From Lentiprolixibacter aurantiacus (lineage in GTDB: Bacteria; Bacteroidota; Bacteroidia; Flavobacteriales; Flavobacteriaceae), in assembly GCF_026241225.1 (NCBI RefSeq), contig NZ_JAPFQP010000001.1, forward strand, positions 496,001-560,000: a stretch of DNA of 64,000 nt. Direction: 5' to 3'. The number at the start of each line of letters is the position of its first letter. Within the stretch, counting starts at the first letter, position 1. The notes beneath the pieces were generated by a model. It was given only the letters and a program-made list of their open reading frames with translations. It was not told the origin of the DNA and did no database searches. A program made the translations under genes and the position numbers. Shown one piece after another: positions 9,432 through 18,805 of this stretch.

Positions 9432-9836
9432 ATGGACAAGCAGACACTCCTTAATGAACTTATTTTCAAGGCTGTTCGCAGCAGCGGCCCTGGCGGTCAG
9501 CACGCCAATAAAGTAAGCAGCAAAGTTGAACTGAATTTTGACCTCGAAAAGTCGAACGCCCTGAATGAAGCCGAAAAAACATTACTTAAAAAGTCCTTGA
9601 AAAACCGACTTACTACAAGCGGTACCCTAAGCTTGCAATGCGATGATTCACGTAGTCAGCACCAAAATAAAAGCCTGTTGGTTAAGCGGTTTTTAAGTCT
9701 TTTGGAAAAAGGATTGGAAATACCAAAGTCCCGGAAGAAAACCAGGCCAACAAAAGCCTCCGTTCGCAAGCGCCTGGACACCAAGAAAAAACAGGCAGAA
9801 AAAAAACAACAACGGCAAAAACCAAGTTCGGAGTAA
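9432..9836 (+). CDS. arfB: Alternative ribosome-rescue factor ArfB (YaeJ-type peptidyl-tRNA hydrolase)
   Basis: Class-I release-factor-like protein that rescues ribosomes stalled on truncated mRNA. It has the GGQ loop (SSGPGGQHANKV, residues 17-28), no codon-recognition domain, and a lysine/arginine-rich C-terminal tail (about residues 95-134) of the kind that enters the empty mRNA channel. The length of 134 residues is typical. It starts 2 bp after the ABC ATPase and is probably co-transcribed with it. It is convergent with the GntP gene, 29 bp away. Confidence 0.92.
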   Translation: MDKQTLLNELIFKAVRSSGPGGQHANKVSSKVELNFDLEKSNALNEAEKTLLKKSLKNRLTTSGTLSLQCDDSRSQHQNKSLLVKRFLSLLEKGLEIPKSRKKTRPTKASVRKRLDTKKKQAEKKQQRQKPSSE

Positions 9837-9865
9837 TATTCAAATTTCAGGTTGATTCAATGACC

Positions 9866-11197
9866 TTAACCTATAAACTGATAAAGCAGGAATACAGTTA
9901 AGGCAGCAGAAGACCCCAGCACGAAAGTCCCCAGGCTGAAGAGGCGATATCCATGGTTTACCTTCATGCCGCTCAATTGAGTTACCACCCAGAAGAAACT
10001 GTCGTTCGCATGGGAAATTACAGAAGACCCCGCCCCTATGGATAGGACTACCAGGGCTTTCTGCACATCCGTTTCAAATCCAAGGGTCGCCATCATAGGC
10101 ATAAGGATTGAAGCCGTGGTGATCAGGGCCACGGTAGAAGAGCCCTGGGCTGTTTTCAAGGCGGCAGCAAGCACAAAGGGCAAAAGGATCCCTATATTCC
10201 AGGTTGATAAGGTTGCCCCCAATGTGGTTGCAATTCCGGAATCCTGGAGTATTTGTCCGAATATCCCTCCGGCACCTGTGATCAGGACAATAGACGCCGC
10301 ATCCTTAACTGCCTTTCCCACCCAGCCCGAACTAGACAGCATTTCATAAGTGATCTTTCTGGGCAATAGCAGGCATAGGAAAACACCAATCAAAAGGGCA
10401 ATTACCGGCTCGCCAATGAAGGCTATTATCGCCATAAGCTCAGATTTGTCCTCACTCCCTGCGGGATTTAAAACCGACTTAAGTATAATGAGCAGGATGG
10501 GAACAAGAATTGGAATGGAGGAACGCAGAGCACCAGGCCTTTGGTTTACTTCAACAGTTTTGGGTTCTTCTTTCGTTTCACCCTGAGGATCGATATAGGT
10601 CCTGGAAGCATATTTTCTGGCAAACAGTATAGCCATAAATAAGGCTACCAGGCTTACCGGAATTCCCAATCCGATAACCAACCCCAGGTCTGCCCCTATG
10701 ATTCCTGCAGCAGCAATTGGTCCGGGTGTGGGGGGAACCAGAGTATGCGAGGCCAGCAGACCCAAGCCCAGTGCCACGGCTGTACCCGCCAGGGATAGTT
10801 TCGCCCCTTTGCTTAAGCTTTTATTCAGAGGGTGAAGCAACAAAAAACCGCTATCGGCAAAAACCGGTATGGAAACTACATAACCAATGATTCCCATTGC
10901 GGCTGTTACCCGCTTTTTACCAATGATCGATAATACCTTCTCAGCAATGGCAAAGGCCCCTCCAGTCTGTTCCAGAAAAGCTCCAATAATCACCCCCAGG
11001 AAAATAATAAGGCCCACTTTGCCCAGTGTATTCCCAAATCCCCCGTTGATGGCATTCACGATTGTTTCATAAGGCATCCCTGCTATGAAGCCGTAGCCAA
11101 TTGAAATTATGAGCAGAGCAATAAAAGGGTGTACACGAAACCGGGTAGTTAATAGTATAATAAGTACAACTGCAATAAGTAAATAGGCTAACTCCAT
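9866..11197 (-). CDS. GntP-family gluconate/hydroxy-acid:H+ symporter
   Basis: Inner-membrane permease of 443 residues with about 12-14 hydrophobic segments. Family marks include SIGYGFIAGMPYETI near the N-terminus, LVPPTPGPIAAAGI in the middle and SVISHANDSFFWVV near the C-terminus. Substrates in the family are gluconate, other sugar acids or small hydroxy acids; the exact one cannot be told here. No sugar-acid kinase or dehydratase is adjacent. Confidence 0.93.
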   Translation of the reverse strand: MELAYLLIAVVLIILLTTRFRVHPFIALLIISIGYGFIAGMPYETIVNAINGGFGNTLGKVGLIIFLGVIIGAFLEQTGGAFAIAEKVLSIIGKKRVTAAMGIIGYVVSIPVFADSGFLLLHPLNKSLSKGAKLSLAGTAVALGLGLLASHTLVPPTPGPIAAAGIIGADLGLVIGLGIPVSLVALFMAILFARKYASRTYIDPQGETKEEPKTVEVNQRPGALRSSIPILVPILLIILKSVLNPAGSEDKSELMAIIAFIGEPVIALLIGVFLCLLLPRKITYEMLSSSGWVGKAVKDAASIVLITGAGGIFGQILQDSGIATTLGATLSTWNIGILLPFVLAAALKTAQGSSTVALITTASILMPMMATLGFETDVQKALVVLSIGAGSSVISHANDSFFWVVTQLSGMKVNHGYRLFSLGTFVLGSSAALTVFLLYQFIG

Positions 11198-11313
11198 AGT
11201 TATATTATCAAGTTAATTCTTATATGATCCTCAGTTTCGCCAGTTGGGATGAAGGATCCCCGTCTGAATTTAATAAATGAATCCGTATTGCCCCTGCCCC
11301 GGTGAGGTAATTC

Positions 11314-11961
11314 TTAATCTTCCTGGTGGTAAAGGTCGGCCAGTTTATACATCAGATAGGCCACTATGGTAGTTTCCTTCTGCCCCGTGCGAAACAGTTC
11401 ATATACCAGATCTTTATTTTCCGCACTGAAGAACTCCAGGTCATCTGAACCGTATTCATCAAATGCCTTCCAGGATTTCAGCCCTTCCAGCATCTGTTTG
11501 TGAGCCTGATAACGCCTTTTGGCCAGCAGCAATTTTTCCCTGAATTCCCTTTTGTTCAGTGAGTCCCGGTCTTTCCGTACTTCCTGCAGTCGCTCGTATT
11601 CTGCTCGGATGCCAGCGTCAGCCTCTTCCGCCTCGGCAATGATTCTAAAGTAAGCTTGTTTTACCCATCCGTTATATGATTGCTCAAATACCTCGCGCGT
11701 GCGCTCTGAATCCGGAAGCAAAGCCATCTTCAAATCTGAAGGACCCACAGCTATATAACGGAGCTCACTATCGATATAGGTAAATGTCCTTGAAGATCTG
11801 AGGGCATCCTTCCAGGCCTGAGATTGGATTATCTCCTTCCACAACCTCCTGTATTCCCGCTGGTACTTCCTTTTTTTAGAAACGCCACATTCGGAAAACA
11901 TCAGGATGACCCCGAGGAGGAGTATGAAGAGAATACCATTATGAAAGGGTCTTTTGTGCAT
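11314..11961 (-). CDS. Putative exported or lipoprotein of unknown function
   Basis: A 215-residue protein with an N-terminal hydrophobic segment (ILFILLLGVILMF) followed by SECGVSKK. The cysteine (C25) could be a lipidation site, although the -1 glutamate is atypical. The rest is highly charged and helical (EEADAGIRAEYERLQEVRKDRD). No known domain recognised. It starts 9 bp after the stop of the FAD oxidoreductase and is probably in the same transcript. Confidence 0.7.
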   Translation of the reverse strand: MHKRPFHNGILFILLLGVILMFSECGVSKKRKYQREYRRLWKEIIQSQAWKDALRSSRTFTYIDSELRYIAVGPSDLKMALLPDSERTREVFEQSYNGWVKQAYFRIIAEAEEADAGIRAEYERLQEVRKDRDSLNKREFREKLLLAKRRYQAHKQMLEGLKSWKAFDEYGSDDLEFFSAENKDLVYELFRTGQKETTIVAYLMYKLADLYHQED

Positions 11962-11970
11962 CTTAATCCA

Positions 11971-13092
11971 CTATTGCGCTATCTCGGCCAGTTCCTTGCC
12001 AACTATACTCCCTATGGCAATTCCCATACCCCCCATGCGTACACCACAATATACATGATCTTCTAGCTGCTTAATAACAGGCTTCTTTTGAGGTCCCACC
12101 CCCATTATACCACTCCACCTGTGGGCAATTTGGAACTCCTTACCGGGTAAGATAACTTCCTCAAGCAGGTACTCCAAACGATCCTGTACAATACCCGTCT
12201 GTCCAAATTCTGTGGTTTCCTCAGCCTTAAAATCCAGGTTTCTCCCACCGCCAAGCAAGATCCTGTTCCCCACACTCCGGAAATAATAATACCCGTGTTC
12301 CAGATGAAAGGTACCCCGGATATGCAAATCCTTCACTGGCTCAGTTATCAGCACCTGAGCTCTGGCAGGTTTAACCAGGTTTCCCAATATTCCCGATGCG
12401 AATCCATTGGTTGCGATCAGTAGTTTTCCCGATTTGAAGTCAAATCCATCAGTATACACCTTAACCCCATCTGAAATACACTCGTAATTCGTTACACTTA
12501 CTGAATTCAATACCAACACCCCCATTTCATGCACTTTTCCCAACAGGGAGAGCATCATGTTTCCGGTATCGATGCTGCCTTCATTAGGGTTGGTGATGTA
12601 TTGGTTTACAATTTTGTTAAAGCCAAAAGTATTGGGAAGCCTTTCAAAGGCATTTTGGCCAAAAACAGGATTCATGAGTTTGTTTATGTATCCCAGGGCT
12701 TCCAGACACTCCCCATATAGTTGTTTGTCCTCATACAGAAATAACTCATGGCCACCTCCCTTTTGATATCCAAGGGCTGTATCCCCCAAAATTTCCCGGA
12801 GCAAGAGAATCCCGCGGTAACGCTGTTCTACAAGACCCATAACCTCATCTTCACTATGGCTTCGCAAATCGTCCAGGATCTCTGAAATACTACCAAAACA
12901 GGCAAAGCCGGCATTTTTGGTGCTTGCACCCTGAGGCAATATGCCCTTTTCTAAGACAAGTACCCTGGCATCCGGAAAGATCTTCTTTATATGCAGTGCA
13001 CAACTCAAGCCTACAATACCGCTTCCTACCACGGTATAATCAATATCTGAAAACCAGCTTTTATGTTCCCAGTAACTAAGCTCCATAGCCAA
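11971..13092 (-). CDS. FAD-dependent oxidoreductase (DAO family)
   Basis: Cytosolic flavoenzyme of 373 residues of the glycine/D-amino-acid oxidase family. The dinucleotide-binding motif VVGSGIVGLSCALHI is at about 21-35 with the acidic end of beta2 at LVLEKG. The C-terminal FAD-binding part is VYCGVRMGGMGIAIG. A second in-frame ATG two codons later is possible. The substrate is not predictable: an amino acid, an amine or a 2-hydroxyacid. The terminator of accC overlaps its upstream region. The downstream partner is the unknown protein at 11314-11961. Confidence 0.88.
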   Translation of the reverse strand: MAMELSYWEHKSWFSDIDYTVVGSGIVGLSCALHIKKIFPDARVLVLEKGILPQGASTKNAGFACFGSISEILDDLRSHSEDEVMGLVEQRYRGILLLREILGDTALGYQKGGGHELFLYEDKQLYGECLEALGYINKLMNPVFGQNAFERLPNTFGFNKIVNQYITNPNEGSIDTGNMMLSLLGKVHEMGVLVLNSVSVTNYECISDGVKVYTDGFDFKSGKLLIATNGFASGILGNLVKPARAQVLITEPVKDLHIRGTFHLEHGYYYFRSVGNRILLGGGRNLDFKAEETTEFGQTGIVQDRLEYLLEEVILPGKEFQIAHRWSGIMGVGPQKKPVIKQLEDHVYCGVRMGGMGIAIGSIVGKELAEIAQ

Positions 13093-13117
13093 AAAACTCC
13101 GAACAGTGCCGGAGTTT
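13091..13117 (-). terminator. Terminator after accC
   Basis: On the minus strand AAACTCCG - 8-nt loop - CGGAGTTT followed by TTT. It lies in the 37 bp between the accC stop and the FAD oxidoreductase start, reaching the start codon region of the latter. Confidence 0.65.
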
Positions 13118-13129
13118 TAATGATTTAAT

Positions 13130-14479
13130 TTATTCTTCTTCGGGTTTAATCTCAAAGTCCTCCATGAACTTGGTGGTGTAATTCCCTGCGAGGTAATCCG
13201 GGTGTTCCATCAACTGGCGATGGAAGGGGATTGTTGTTTTCACTCCCTCGATGACAAATTCCTCAAGCGCTCTTTTCATTTTATTGATAGCTTCTTCCCT
13301 TGTCTGGGCAGAAGTAATCAATTTAGCGATCATGGAATCGTAGTTTGGTGGAATGGTATAGCCACTGTATACATGGGTATCCAGGCGAACCCCATGGCCA
13401 CCAGGCGGGTGCAAGGTGGTTATCCTCCCGGGTGAAGGCCTGAAATCGTTGTAGGGATCTTCGGCATTTATCCTGCATTCGATGGAGTGCAGTTTGGGAT
13501 AGTAATTCTTCCCGGAAATTGGTACCCCACCGGCAACCAGAATCTGTTCGCGGATAAGGTCGTAATCCACCACCTGTTCGGTAATCGGATGTTCCACCTG
13601 TATACGGGTGTTCATCTCCATGAAGTAAAATTCCCTGTGTTTGTCTACCAGGAATTCCACAGTCCCGGCCCCTTCGTACTTGATGTATTTTGCTGCGCGA
13701 ATCGCTGCCTCTCCCATAGCATCCCTAAGGCTGTCTGTCATAAAAGGAGAGGGGGTTTCCTCGGTGAGTTTCTGGTGCCTGCGCTGAATTGAGCAGTCCC
13801 TTTCGGAGAGGTGGCAGGCATTGCCATACTGGTCTCCAATGATCTGTATTTCTATGTGCCTGGGCTCCTCGATGAGCTTTTCCATGTACATACCCCCATT
13901 GCCAAAGGCAGCCAGAGCTTCCTGTACGGCACTCTCAAAAGCGGACTCCAGCTGTTCTTCGCTGAATATGGCGCGCATCCCCTTTCCACCACCACCTGCG
14001 GTGGCTTTGATCATTACGGGATAGCCCATTTTTTTTGCCGTCTTTTTGGCATCCTGCACATCCTTCAGCAATCCCTCTGATCCAGGAATGGTGGGAACAC
14101 CTGCTTTTTTCATGGTTTCCTTGGCCGTAGCCTTGTCGCCCATTTTTTCAATATGCTCCCCGGATGCGCCAATAAACTTGATGTCGTGTTCGGCACAAAT
14201 CCTGGAAAACTTGGCATTCTCGGATAAGAATCCATAGCCCGGATGTATGGCATCTGCATTGGTAATTTCGGCAGCGGCAATGATATTAGGGATCTTGAGG
14301 TAAGACTGGCTGCTGGGAGCAGGGCCAATACATACGGCCTCGTCTGCAAACCTTACGTGCAGGCTTTCCTCATCAGCTTTGGAATAAACCGCAACGGTCT
14401 TTATCCCCATTTCTTTACAGGTCCTGATTATACGCATGGCGATCTCACCCCTGTTTGCAATAAGTATTTTTTTGAACAT
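13130..14479 (-). CDS. accC: Acetyl-CoA carboxylase, biotin carboxylase subunit
   Basis: ATP-grasp enzyme that carboxylates biotin on AccB, the first half-reaction of malonyl-CoA formation. N-terminal biotin carboxylase domain ([18 protein letters not shown]), the glycine-rich ATP loop GGGGKGMR, the catalytic segment [14 protein letters not shown] and the C-terminal domain are all present in 449 residues. It is the last gene of a fabH-accB-accC order, 87 bp after accB, and is followed by a terminator. Confidence 0.98.
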   Translation of the reverse strand: MFKKILIANRGEIAMRIIRTCKEMGIKTVAVYSKADEESLHVRFADEAVCIGPAPSSQSYLKIPNIIAAAEITNADAIHPGYGFLSENAKFSRICAEHDIKFIGASGEHIEKMGDKATAKETMKKAGVPTIPGSEGLLKDVQDAKKTAKKMGYPVMIKATAGGGGKGMRAIFSEEQLESAFESAVQEALAAFGNGGMYMEKLIEEPRHIEIQIIGDQYGNACHLSERDCSIQRRHQKLTEETPSPFMTDSLRDAMGEAAIRAAKYIKYEGAGTVEFLVDKHREFYFMEMNTRIQVEHPITEQVVDYDLIREQILVAGGVPISGKNYYPKLHSIECRINAEDPYNDFRPSPGRITTLHPPGGHGVRLDTHVYSGYTIPPNYDSMIAKLITSAQTREEAINKMKRALEEFVIEGVKTTIPFHRQLMEHPDYLAGNYTTKFMEDFEIKPEEE

Positions 14480-14566
14480 AACCTTTTTATTTATTCCCTT
14501 ACCCCTTTATAAACGCTGGTTCTGAAACATAAAAGTTCAAACCCAGCAAAGTAAAGATTGAGGATA

Positions 14567-15055
14567 TTAAGAAGGATCAACTAGGAATAGAGGCTGATCA
14601 AATTCTACAGGGGAAGAATCTTCTACCAGAACCTTCACAATTTTGCCAGATACCTCAGATTCGATATCATTGAAAAGCTTCATAGCCTCGATAACACAAA
14701 GCACATCTCCCTTGGCAATGGTGTCTCCCACCTCAACAAATGCTGGCTTGTCCGGAGAAGGCTTTCTATAAAAGGTCCCGATAATCGGCGATTTGATAGC
14801 GATGTATTTTGAATCTTCATCTGCTTCCGCTGCAGGTTTTTCAGGAGCGGGTGCCGCTTCTGAAGGTGCTGCCTGCATTACGGGCTGTGCCATGGGCTGT
14901 GCCACTGGAATCTGCTGGACGATCGTGGTCTCAGGGCTTACTCCTGTTGCACCTGTCCTGATGGTAATCTTGATGTCTTCTGTCTCAAGCTTTACCTCAC
15001 TCGCTCCCGATTTGGCAACGAATCTAATTAAACTTTGAATCTCCTTAATATCCAT
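14567..15055 (-). CDS. accB: Acetyl-CoA carboxylase, biotin carboxyl carrier protein
   Basis: BCCP of 162 residues. The C-terminal biotinyl domain carries [11 protein letters not shown] with the biotin lysine K126; leucine replaces the usual second methionine after the lysine. An alanine/proline-rich linker (about 48-80) joins it to the N-terminal segment [16 protein letters not shown]. It carries CO2 between AccC and the carboxyltransferase. It lies 27 bp after fabH and upstream of accC. Confidence 0.97.
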   Translation of the reverse strand: MDIKEIQSLIRFVAKSGASEVKLETEDIKITIRTGATGVSPETTIVQQIPVAQPMAQPVMQAAPSEAAPAPEKPAAEADEDSKYIAIKSPIIGTFYRKPSPDKPAFVEVGDTIAKGDVLCVIEAMKLFNDIESEVSGKIVKVLVEDSSPVEFDQPLFLVDPS

Positions 15056-15082
15056 CGAATTAGGTTTTTTTAGTTAGTACGA

Positions 15083-16078
15083 TTAGCTGTTATAGGCCCA
15101 TTTCAAGTATATCGCTCCCCAGGTGAACCCGCCCCCAAAAGCAGCAAAAACTAAGTTATCTCCCTTTTTCAATTGCTTTTCATAATCAAATAAAAGCAGT
15201 GGAAGGGTTGCCGAGGTAGTATTGCCATACCTCTCTATATTCATCATTACCTTGGATTCCTCCAGCTCCATCCGCCTGGCCGTGGCATCAATGATACGCT
15301 TATTGGCCTGATGAGGAACTAGCCACTGTACATCATCGTGGGTAAGATTATTTCGTTCCATGATCCTGGCGGCTACATCGGCCATGTTGGAGACGGCAAA
15401 TTTGAATACGGATTTCCCGTCCTGAAATACAAAATGCTTCTTATCCCTAACCGTTTCCTCAGTTGCAGGCATCAATGAACCCCCTGCTTCAATCTTAAGG
15501 AACTCCCTGCCGTTGCCATCTGATCTTAAATATTCATCAATCAATCCAAGTCCTTCCGTATTGGGCTCAAATAAAACTGCCCCAGCCCCGTCACCAAAAA
15601 TAATACAGGTGGTGCGGTCTGTATAATCAATTATGGAAGACATTTTGTCTGCTCCTATGAGCAGTACTTTCTTATACCTGCCTGATTCGATATAGCGGGC
15701 TGCTGTAGACATTCCATATAAAAAATTGGAACAGGCCGCCTGCAAATCATAAGCAAATGCGTTAGTTGCACCAATCTTGGCTGCCACGTAAACCGCAGTG
15801 GAAGCAACCGGCATATCCGGAGTTGCGGTGCCCAAAAGTACCAGGTCTATGTCCTTAGGGTCGAGATTGCGCTTAGCAATGAGATCTTCCGCAGCTTTTA
15901 TAGCCAAATAGGATGTTCCCTTATCCTTGTCTTTGAGAATCCTGCGCTCCTGAATCCCCGTTCGGGTAGTGATCCATTCATCAGTGGTATCTACCATGGT
16001 CTCCAACACCTGGTTGGTTAACCTGAAATCGGGGACATAAGCCCCTACAGCCGTGATGGCTGCTGTGATTTTACTCAT
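15083..16078 (-). CDS. fabH: 3-oxoacyl-ACP synthase III (FabH)
   Basis: Condenses acetyl-CoA with malonyl-ACP to start type II fatty-acid synthesis. The catalytic cysteine is C116 in LQAACSNF; the histidine is in VPHQANKR and the asparagine in RYGNTTSAT. 331 residues, normal. It heads fabH-accB-accC; the rpmF terminator lies upstream, so it should have its own promoter in 16079-16195. Confidence 0.97.
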   Translation of the reverse strand: MSKITAAITAVGAYVPDFRLTNQVLETMVDTTDEWITTRTGIQERRILKDKDKGTSYLAIKAAEDLIAKRNLDPKDIDLVLLGTATPDMPVASTAVYVAAKIGATNAFAYDLQAACSNFLYGMSTAARYIESGRYKKVLLIGADKMSSIIDYTDRTTCIIFGDGAGAVLFEPNTEGLGLIDEYLRSDGNGREFLKIEAGGSLMPATEETVRDKKHFVFQDGKSVFKFAVSNMADVAARIMERNNLTHDDVQWLVPHQANKRIIDATARRMELEESKVMMNIERYGNTTSATLPLLLFDYEKQLKKGDNLVFAAFGGGFTWGAIYLKWAYNS

Positions 16079-16195
16079 GCTAAAGGTGGTTTTTTGTACA
16101 TAAAACCTTCAAAATGCCTTAAAAAGCGGTGAAAATTAGTGATTTTTCACGACTTTCCAGCGAAAATGGCTCATTTCTGAAGAAAAGCAGTCCAT

Positions 16196-16223
16196 AAAAA
16201 AACTCCCACTTTTCGGTGGGAGT
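16196..16223 (-). terminator. Terminator after rpmF
   Basis: ACTCCCAC (16202-16209) pairs with GTGGGAGT (16216-16223) with a 6-nt loop; on the minus strand it is followed by seven T. It separates DUF177-rpmF from fabH-accB-accC. Confidence 0.85.
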
Positions 16224-16244
16224 CTTCAATTTTTTATTCAAAAC

Positions 16245-16442
16245 CTATTCGCCGGCTTCATCGTTCTTGTCAACCAGAACCTGTCCGCGATAGTATAATT
16301 TTCCTTCATGCCAGTGTGCCCTGTGGAATTGGTGCAGTTCTCCTGTAGATGGATCTTTGGCAAGAGTTGGCGCAGAGGCCTTGTAATGAGTTCTTCTCTT
16401 GTCTCTCCTGGTTTTCGATATTTTTCGCTTAGGATGTGCCAT
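16245..16442 (-). CDS. rpmF: 50S ribosomal protein L32
   Basis: Small basic ribosomal protein of 65 residues. The start [17 protein letters not shown] is diagnostic. The zinc-binding cysteines of some L32 proteins are absent (C-minus form). It lies 8 bp after the DUF177 gene, the usual pair, and ahead of the fatty-acid genes, a classic arrangement linking ribosome and lipid synthesis; here plsX is missing. Confidence 0.97.
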   Translation of the reverse strand: MAHPKRKISKTRRDKRRTHYKASAPTLAKDPSTGELHQFHRAHWHEGKLYYRGQVLVDKNDEAGE

Positions 16443-16450
16443 CGTGCAAC

Positions 16451-16984
16451 TTATTTATCCGTTAATAAATTTTTTAATGCATCCCACCTGGGATCTGTCT
16501 TATCTTGATTTTTCTTCGTGTCTTTTGGTTGAAGTTCCTCCAATCGCTTTAATGCTTCCGATTTCAGGCTTCCGTCAAGAACCCCGGGATGCACCCTTTT
16601 TTGTGGCACTGCAAGCACCAACATTTCGTAGACCAACTGAGCTATGTTAATCTGATGTTCACCGTGAGGCAGTATCAGAATTTCATCATCCTCATCGTTG
16701 TACTCTTCACCAAACTTCACCACCAGTTCCATTTCGCCTTTAATGGGCTGGTCAAAGGGTTCATTGGTAAGGTCACAATCCACGTTGACCGTGCCGCTGG
16801 CGTTCATCTCCAATTCAAGCATGGTACTCATGCGGTTCAGGATCAGAACCAGATCAATGCGAGCGTCATTGAATTCGCTATAACCAAAAGATTCAAAGAA
16901 CGAATTATCTACCTTGAAATCAAACTGGTGTTTACCTTGCTTTAATCCCGAGAAAGGAATACTAAATTCCTTATGCTTCTCCAT
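16451..16984 (-). CDS. DUF177 (YceD-like) protein
   Basis: 177-residue acidic protein of the DUF177/YceD family, which accompanies rpmF in most bacteria and has been linked to 23S rRNA metabolism. Visible family features: [19 protein letters not shown] at the start and the acidic middle [27 protein letters not shown]. The frame is open to 17035, but the promoter at 17008-17037 lies inside that extension, so the start must be ATG 16984 (or the ATG immediately before, 16987). The zinc cysteines found in some members are absent. Confidence 0.9.
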   Translation of the reverse strand: MEKHKEFSIPFSGLKQGKHQFDFKVDNSFFESFGYSEFNDARIDLVLILNRMSTMLELEMNASGTVNVDCDLTNEPFDQPIKGEMELVVKFGEEYNDEDDEILILPHGEHQINIAQLVYEMLVLAVPQKRVHPGVLDGSLKSEALKRLEELQPKDTKKNQDKTDPRWDALKNLLTDK

Positions 16985-17007
16985 CATTAACACTAGTTTA
17001 AGGCGTG

Positions 17008-17037
17008 CAAAGATACCTTTTTTTTCCAATAACACAA
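17008..17037 (-). promoter_or_regulatory. Bacteroidota-type promoter for DUF177-rpmF
   Basis: On the minus strand: TTG (17037-17035), 19 bp, then TATCTTTG (17015-17008), an exact match to the TAnnTTTG -7 element. It implies transcription starting near 17003 and a leader of about 20 nt, which rules out the longer ORF start at 17035. Confidence 0.65.
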
Positions 17038-17090
17038 TTGAAAAGCAAAGATATTTCGCTGGCTCTCAGCTTGCCGCGCTATTTGCGTTT

Positions 17091-18140
17091 TTAACGCTTA
17101 AGTTTTTGCTTTTTAAGGGGGTTAGCCGTAAGCTCCCTGTATTCTTCCCTGTTTTTAAAAATCTGCAGGGCCATATATACCGCCTCCTTGAATGAACTCT
17201 CATCAGCTACGCCCTTGCCGGCTATATCCAGGGCAGTCCCGTGATCAGGTGAAGTGCGCACTTTGGACAGGCCTGCCGTATAATTGACCCCTTTTCCAAA
17301 AGACAATGTTTTAAAAGGGATCAACCCCTGGTCGTGATAAGCGGCTACCACACCATCGAACTGCAAATAGGTGGCAGAACCAAAGAAACCATCGGCCGCA
17401 TAGGGCCCATAAACCAGGTGACCTTCATTGAAAAGGGCTTTAATAGTGGGTTTCATTACCTGTTCGTCTTCCTGCCCAATAACCCCATCGTCCCCACTGT
17501 GTGGATTAATTCCCAGGACCGCGATTCGCGGCTTTCGAATACCAAAATCCATCTTAAGGGATTGCTGTATAAGCATGACTTTCTTCCGGATAAGCTCAGG
17601 GGTAATGGCATCGGCCACATCTTTTACGGCAACATGATCCGTCAGAAGACCAACCTTAAGCTTATCGGTAACCATAAACATCAGGCTGTCTCCCTCAAGC
17701 TGCTGGGCCAGATAATCTGTATGGCCCGGGAATCCATAATCCTTGTCCTGTATGTTCTTTTTGTTGATCGGAGCCGTAACCAGCACATCTATATCATCCT
17801 TTTTAAGAGCATTCACCGCAGCCCTCAGGGATTTGATCGCATAGGTGCCGGCCTGTTTCTCCTCAACCCCAAACCGAATCTCAGGAGATTCCTTCCAGAC
17901 ATTGACCACGTTGATCTTTCCGTCAATAGCCTTTGAGGGTTCGGGAATACCCGTGAACTGAATATCTAATTGCAGGGTGCTTTTTAAATGTGAAATGGTC
18001 TTGTTGCTGGCGAAGATAACAGGCGTACAGAAATCCAGCATCCTGCTGTCCTCAAAGGTTTTCAGGGCTACTTCTCCACCAATACCATTTAGGTCTCCTA
18101 TAGAAATTCCGAGCTTTATTTTAGCCTTCTCCTTCACCAT
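17091..18140 (-). CDS. pdxA: 4-hydroxythreonine-4-phosphate dehydrogenase
   Basis: Enzyme of the DXP-dependent vitamin B6 pathway, oxidising 4-phosphohydroxy-L-threonine. Family marks: GISIGDLNGIGGEVALK at the N-terminus (GDPAGIG in many members), the metal histidine in FPGHTDYLAQ, AAYHDQGLIPFKTL and RTSPDHGTALDIAG. 349 residues from ATG 18140; the frame extends to 18170 but MVKEKAKIKLGISIG is the natural start and leaves space for a divergent promoter. It is divergent from ribE with 56 bp between. Confidence 0.96.
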   Translation of the reverse strand: MVKEKAKIKLGISIGDLNGIGGEVALKTFEDSRMLDFCTPVIFASNKTISHLKSTLQLDIQFTGIPEPSKAIDGKINVVNVWKESPEIRFGVEEKQAGTYAIKSLRAAVNALKKDDIDVLVTAPINKKNIQDKDYGFPGHTDYLAQQLEGDSLMFMVTDKLKVGLLTDHVAVKDVADAITPELIRKKVMLIQQSLKMDFGIRKPRIAVLGINPHSGDDGVIGQEDEQVMKPTIKALFNEGHLVYGPYAADGFFGSATYLQFDGVVAAYHDQGLIPFKTLSFGKGVNYTAGLSKVRTSPDHGTALDIAGKGVADESSFKEAVYMALQIFKNREEYRELTANPLKKQKLKR

Positions 18141-18196
18141 TAATCCCGGTTTTAGTCTTAATTTTGTCAAGCAAAACTACTTATTTTAAACGATAC

Positions 18197-18787
18197 ATGT
18201 TTACTGGAATTATTGAAAGCCTGGGTCAGGTTGTACAACTGGAAAAGGAAGAAGGAAATCTGCACATAAGCATAAGGGCAGATATTGCCTCAGAATTGAA
18301 AGTAGACCAAAGTGTTGCCCATAACGGGGTGTGCCTTACCGTTGTTGAAGTCTCCGGAGACACCTACAGGGTTACCGCAATAGATGAGACCCTCCAAAAG
18401 AGCAATTTGGGACATCTGAAGGTGAATGACGGTGTTAACCTGGAACGGGCTATGGTACTGGGAAGCCGACTTGATGGTCATATTGTTCAGGGGCATGTGG
18501 ACCAGACAGCGGTTTGTGTTGGAGTTGAAACCCTGGACGGTAGCTGGGTCTATAGTTTTGAATACGATCCCAAACTAAACAATGTAACAATTGAGAAGGG
18601 CTCCATAACGGTAGACGGTGTGAGCCTAACGGTTGTCGATTCCCGAGAGCATACCTTCAATGTAGCTATTATTCCCTATACCTATGAACATACCCGCTTC
18701 AAGGATTACAAAAAAGGGAGTGTAGTGAACCTGGAATTTGACGTTATTGGAAAATATGTTGCCCGCCTGCTGGAATTGCAAAAATAA
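18197..18787 (+). CDS. ribE: Riboflavin synthase, alpha subunit
   Basis: Dismutates two 6,7-dimethyl-8-ribityllumazine molecules to riboflavin. Two repeated lumazine-binding barrels: MFTGIIESLG at 1-10 with GVCLTVVEV, then GHIVQGHVDQTA with GVSLTVVDS. 196 residues, normal. ATG 18197 is chosen over the upstream start at 18164 because MFTGIIE is the invariant family N-terminus. It is divergent from pdxA, placing B6 and B2 genes on one intergenic region. Confidence 0.97.
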   Translation: MFTGIIESLGQVVQLEKEEGNLHISIRADIASELKVDQSVAHNGVCLTVVEVSGDTYRVTAIDETLQKSNLGHLKVNDGVNLERAMVLGSRLDGHIVQGHVDQTAVCVGVETLDGSWVYSFEYDPKLNNVTIEKGSITVDGVSLTVVDSREHTFNVAIIPYTYEHTRFKDYKKGSVVNLEFDVIGKYVARLLELQK

Positions 18788-18805
18788 CCTTTGGGTTGCC
18801 CGGTA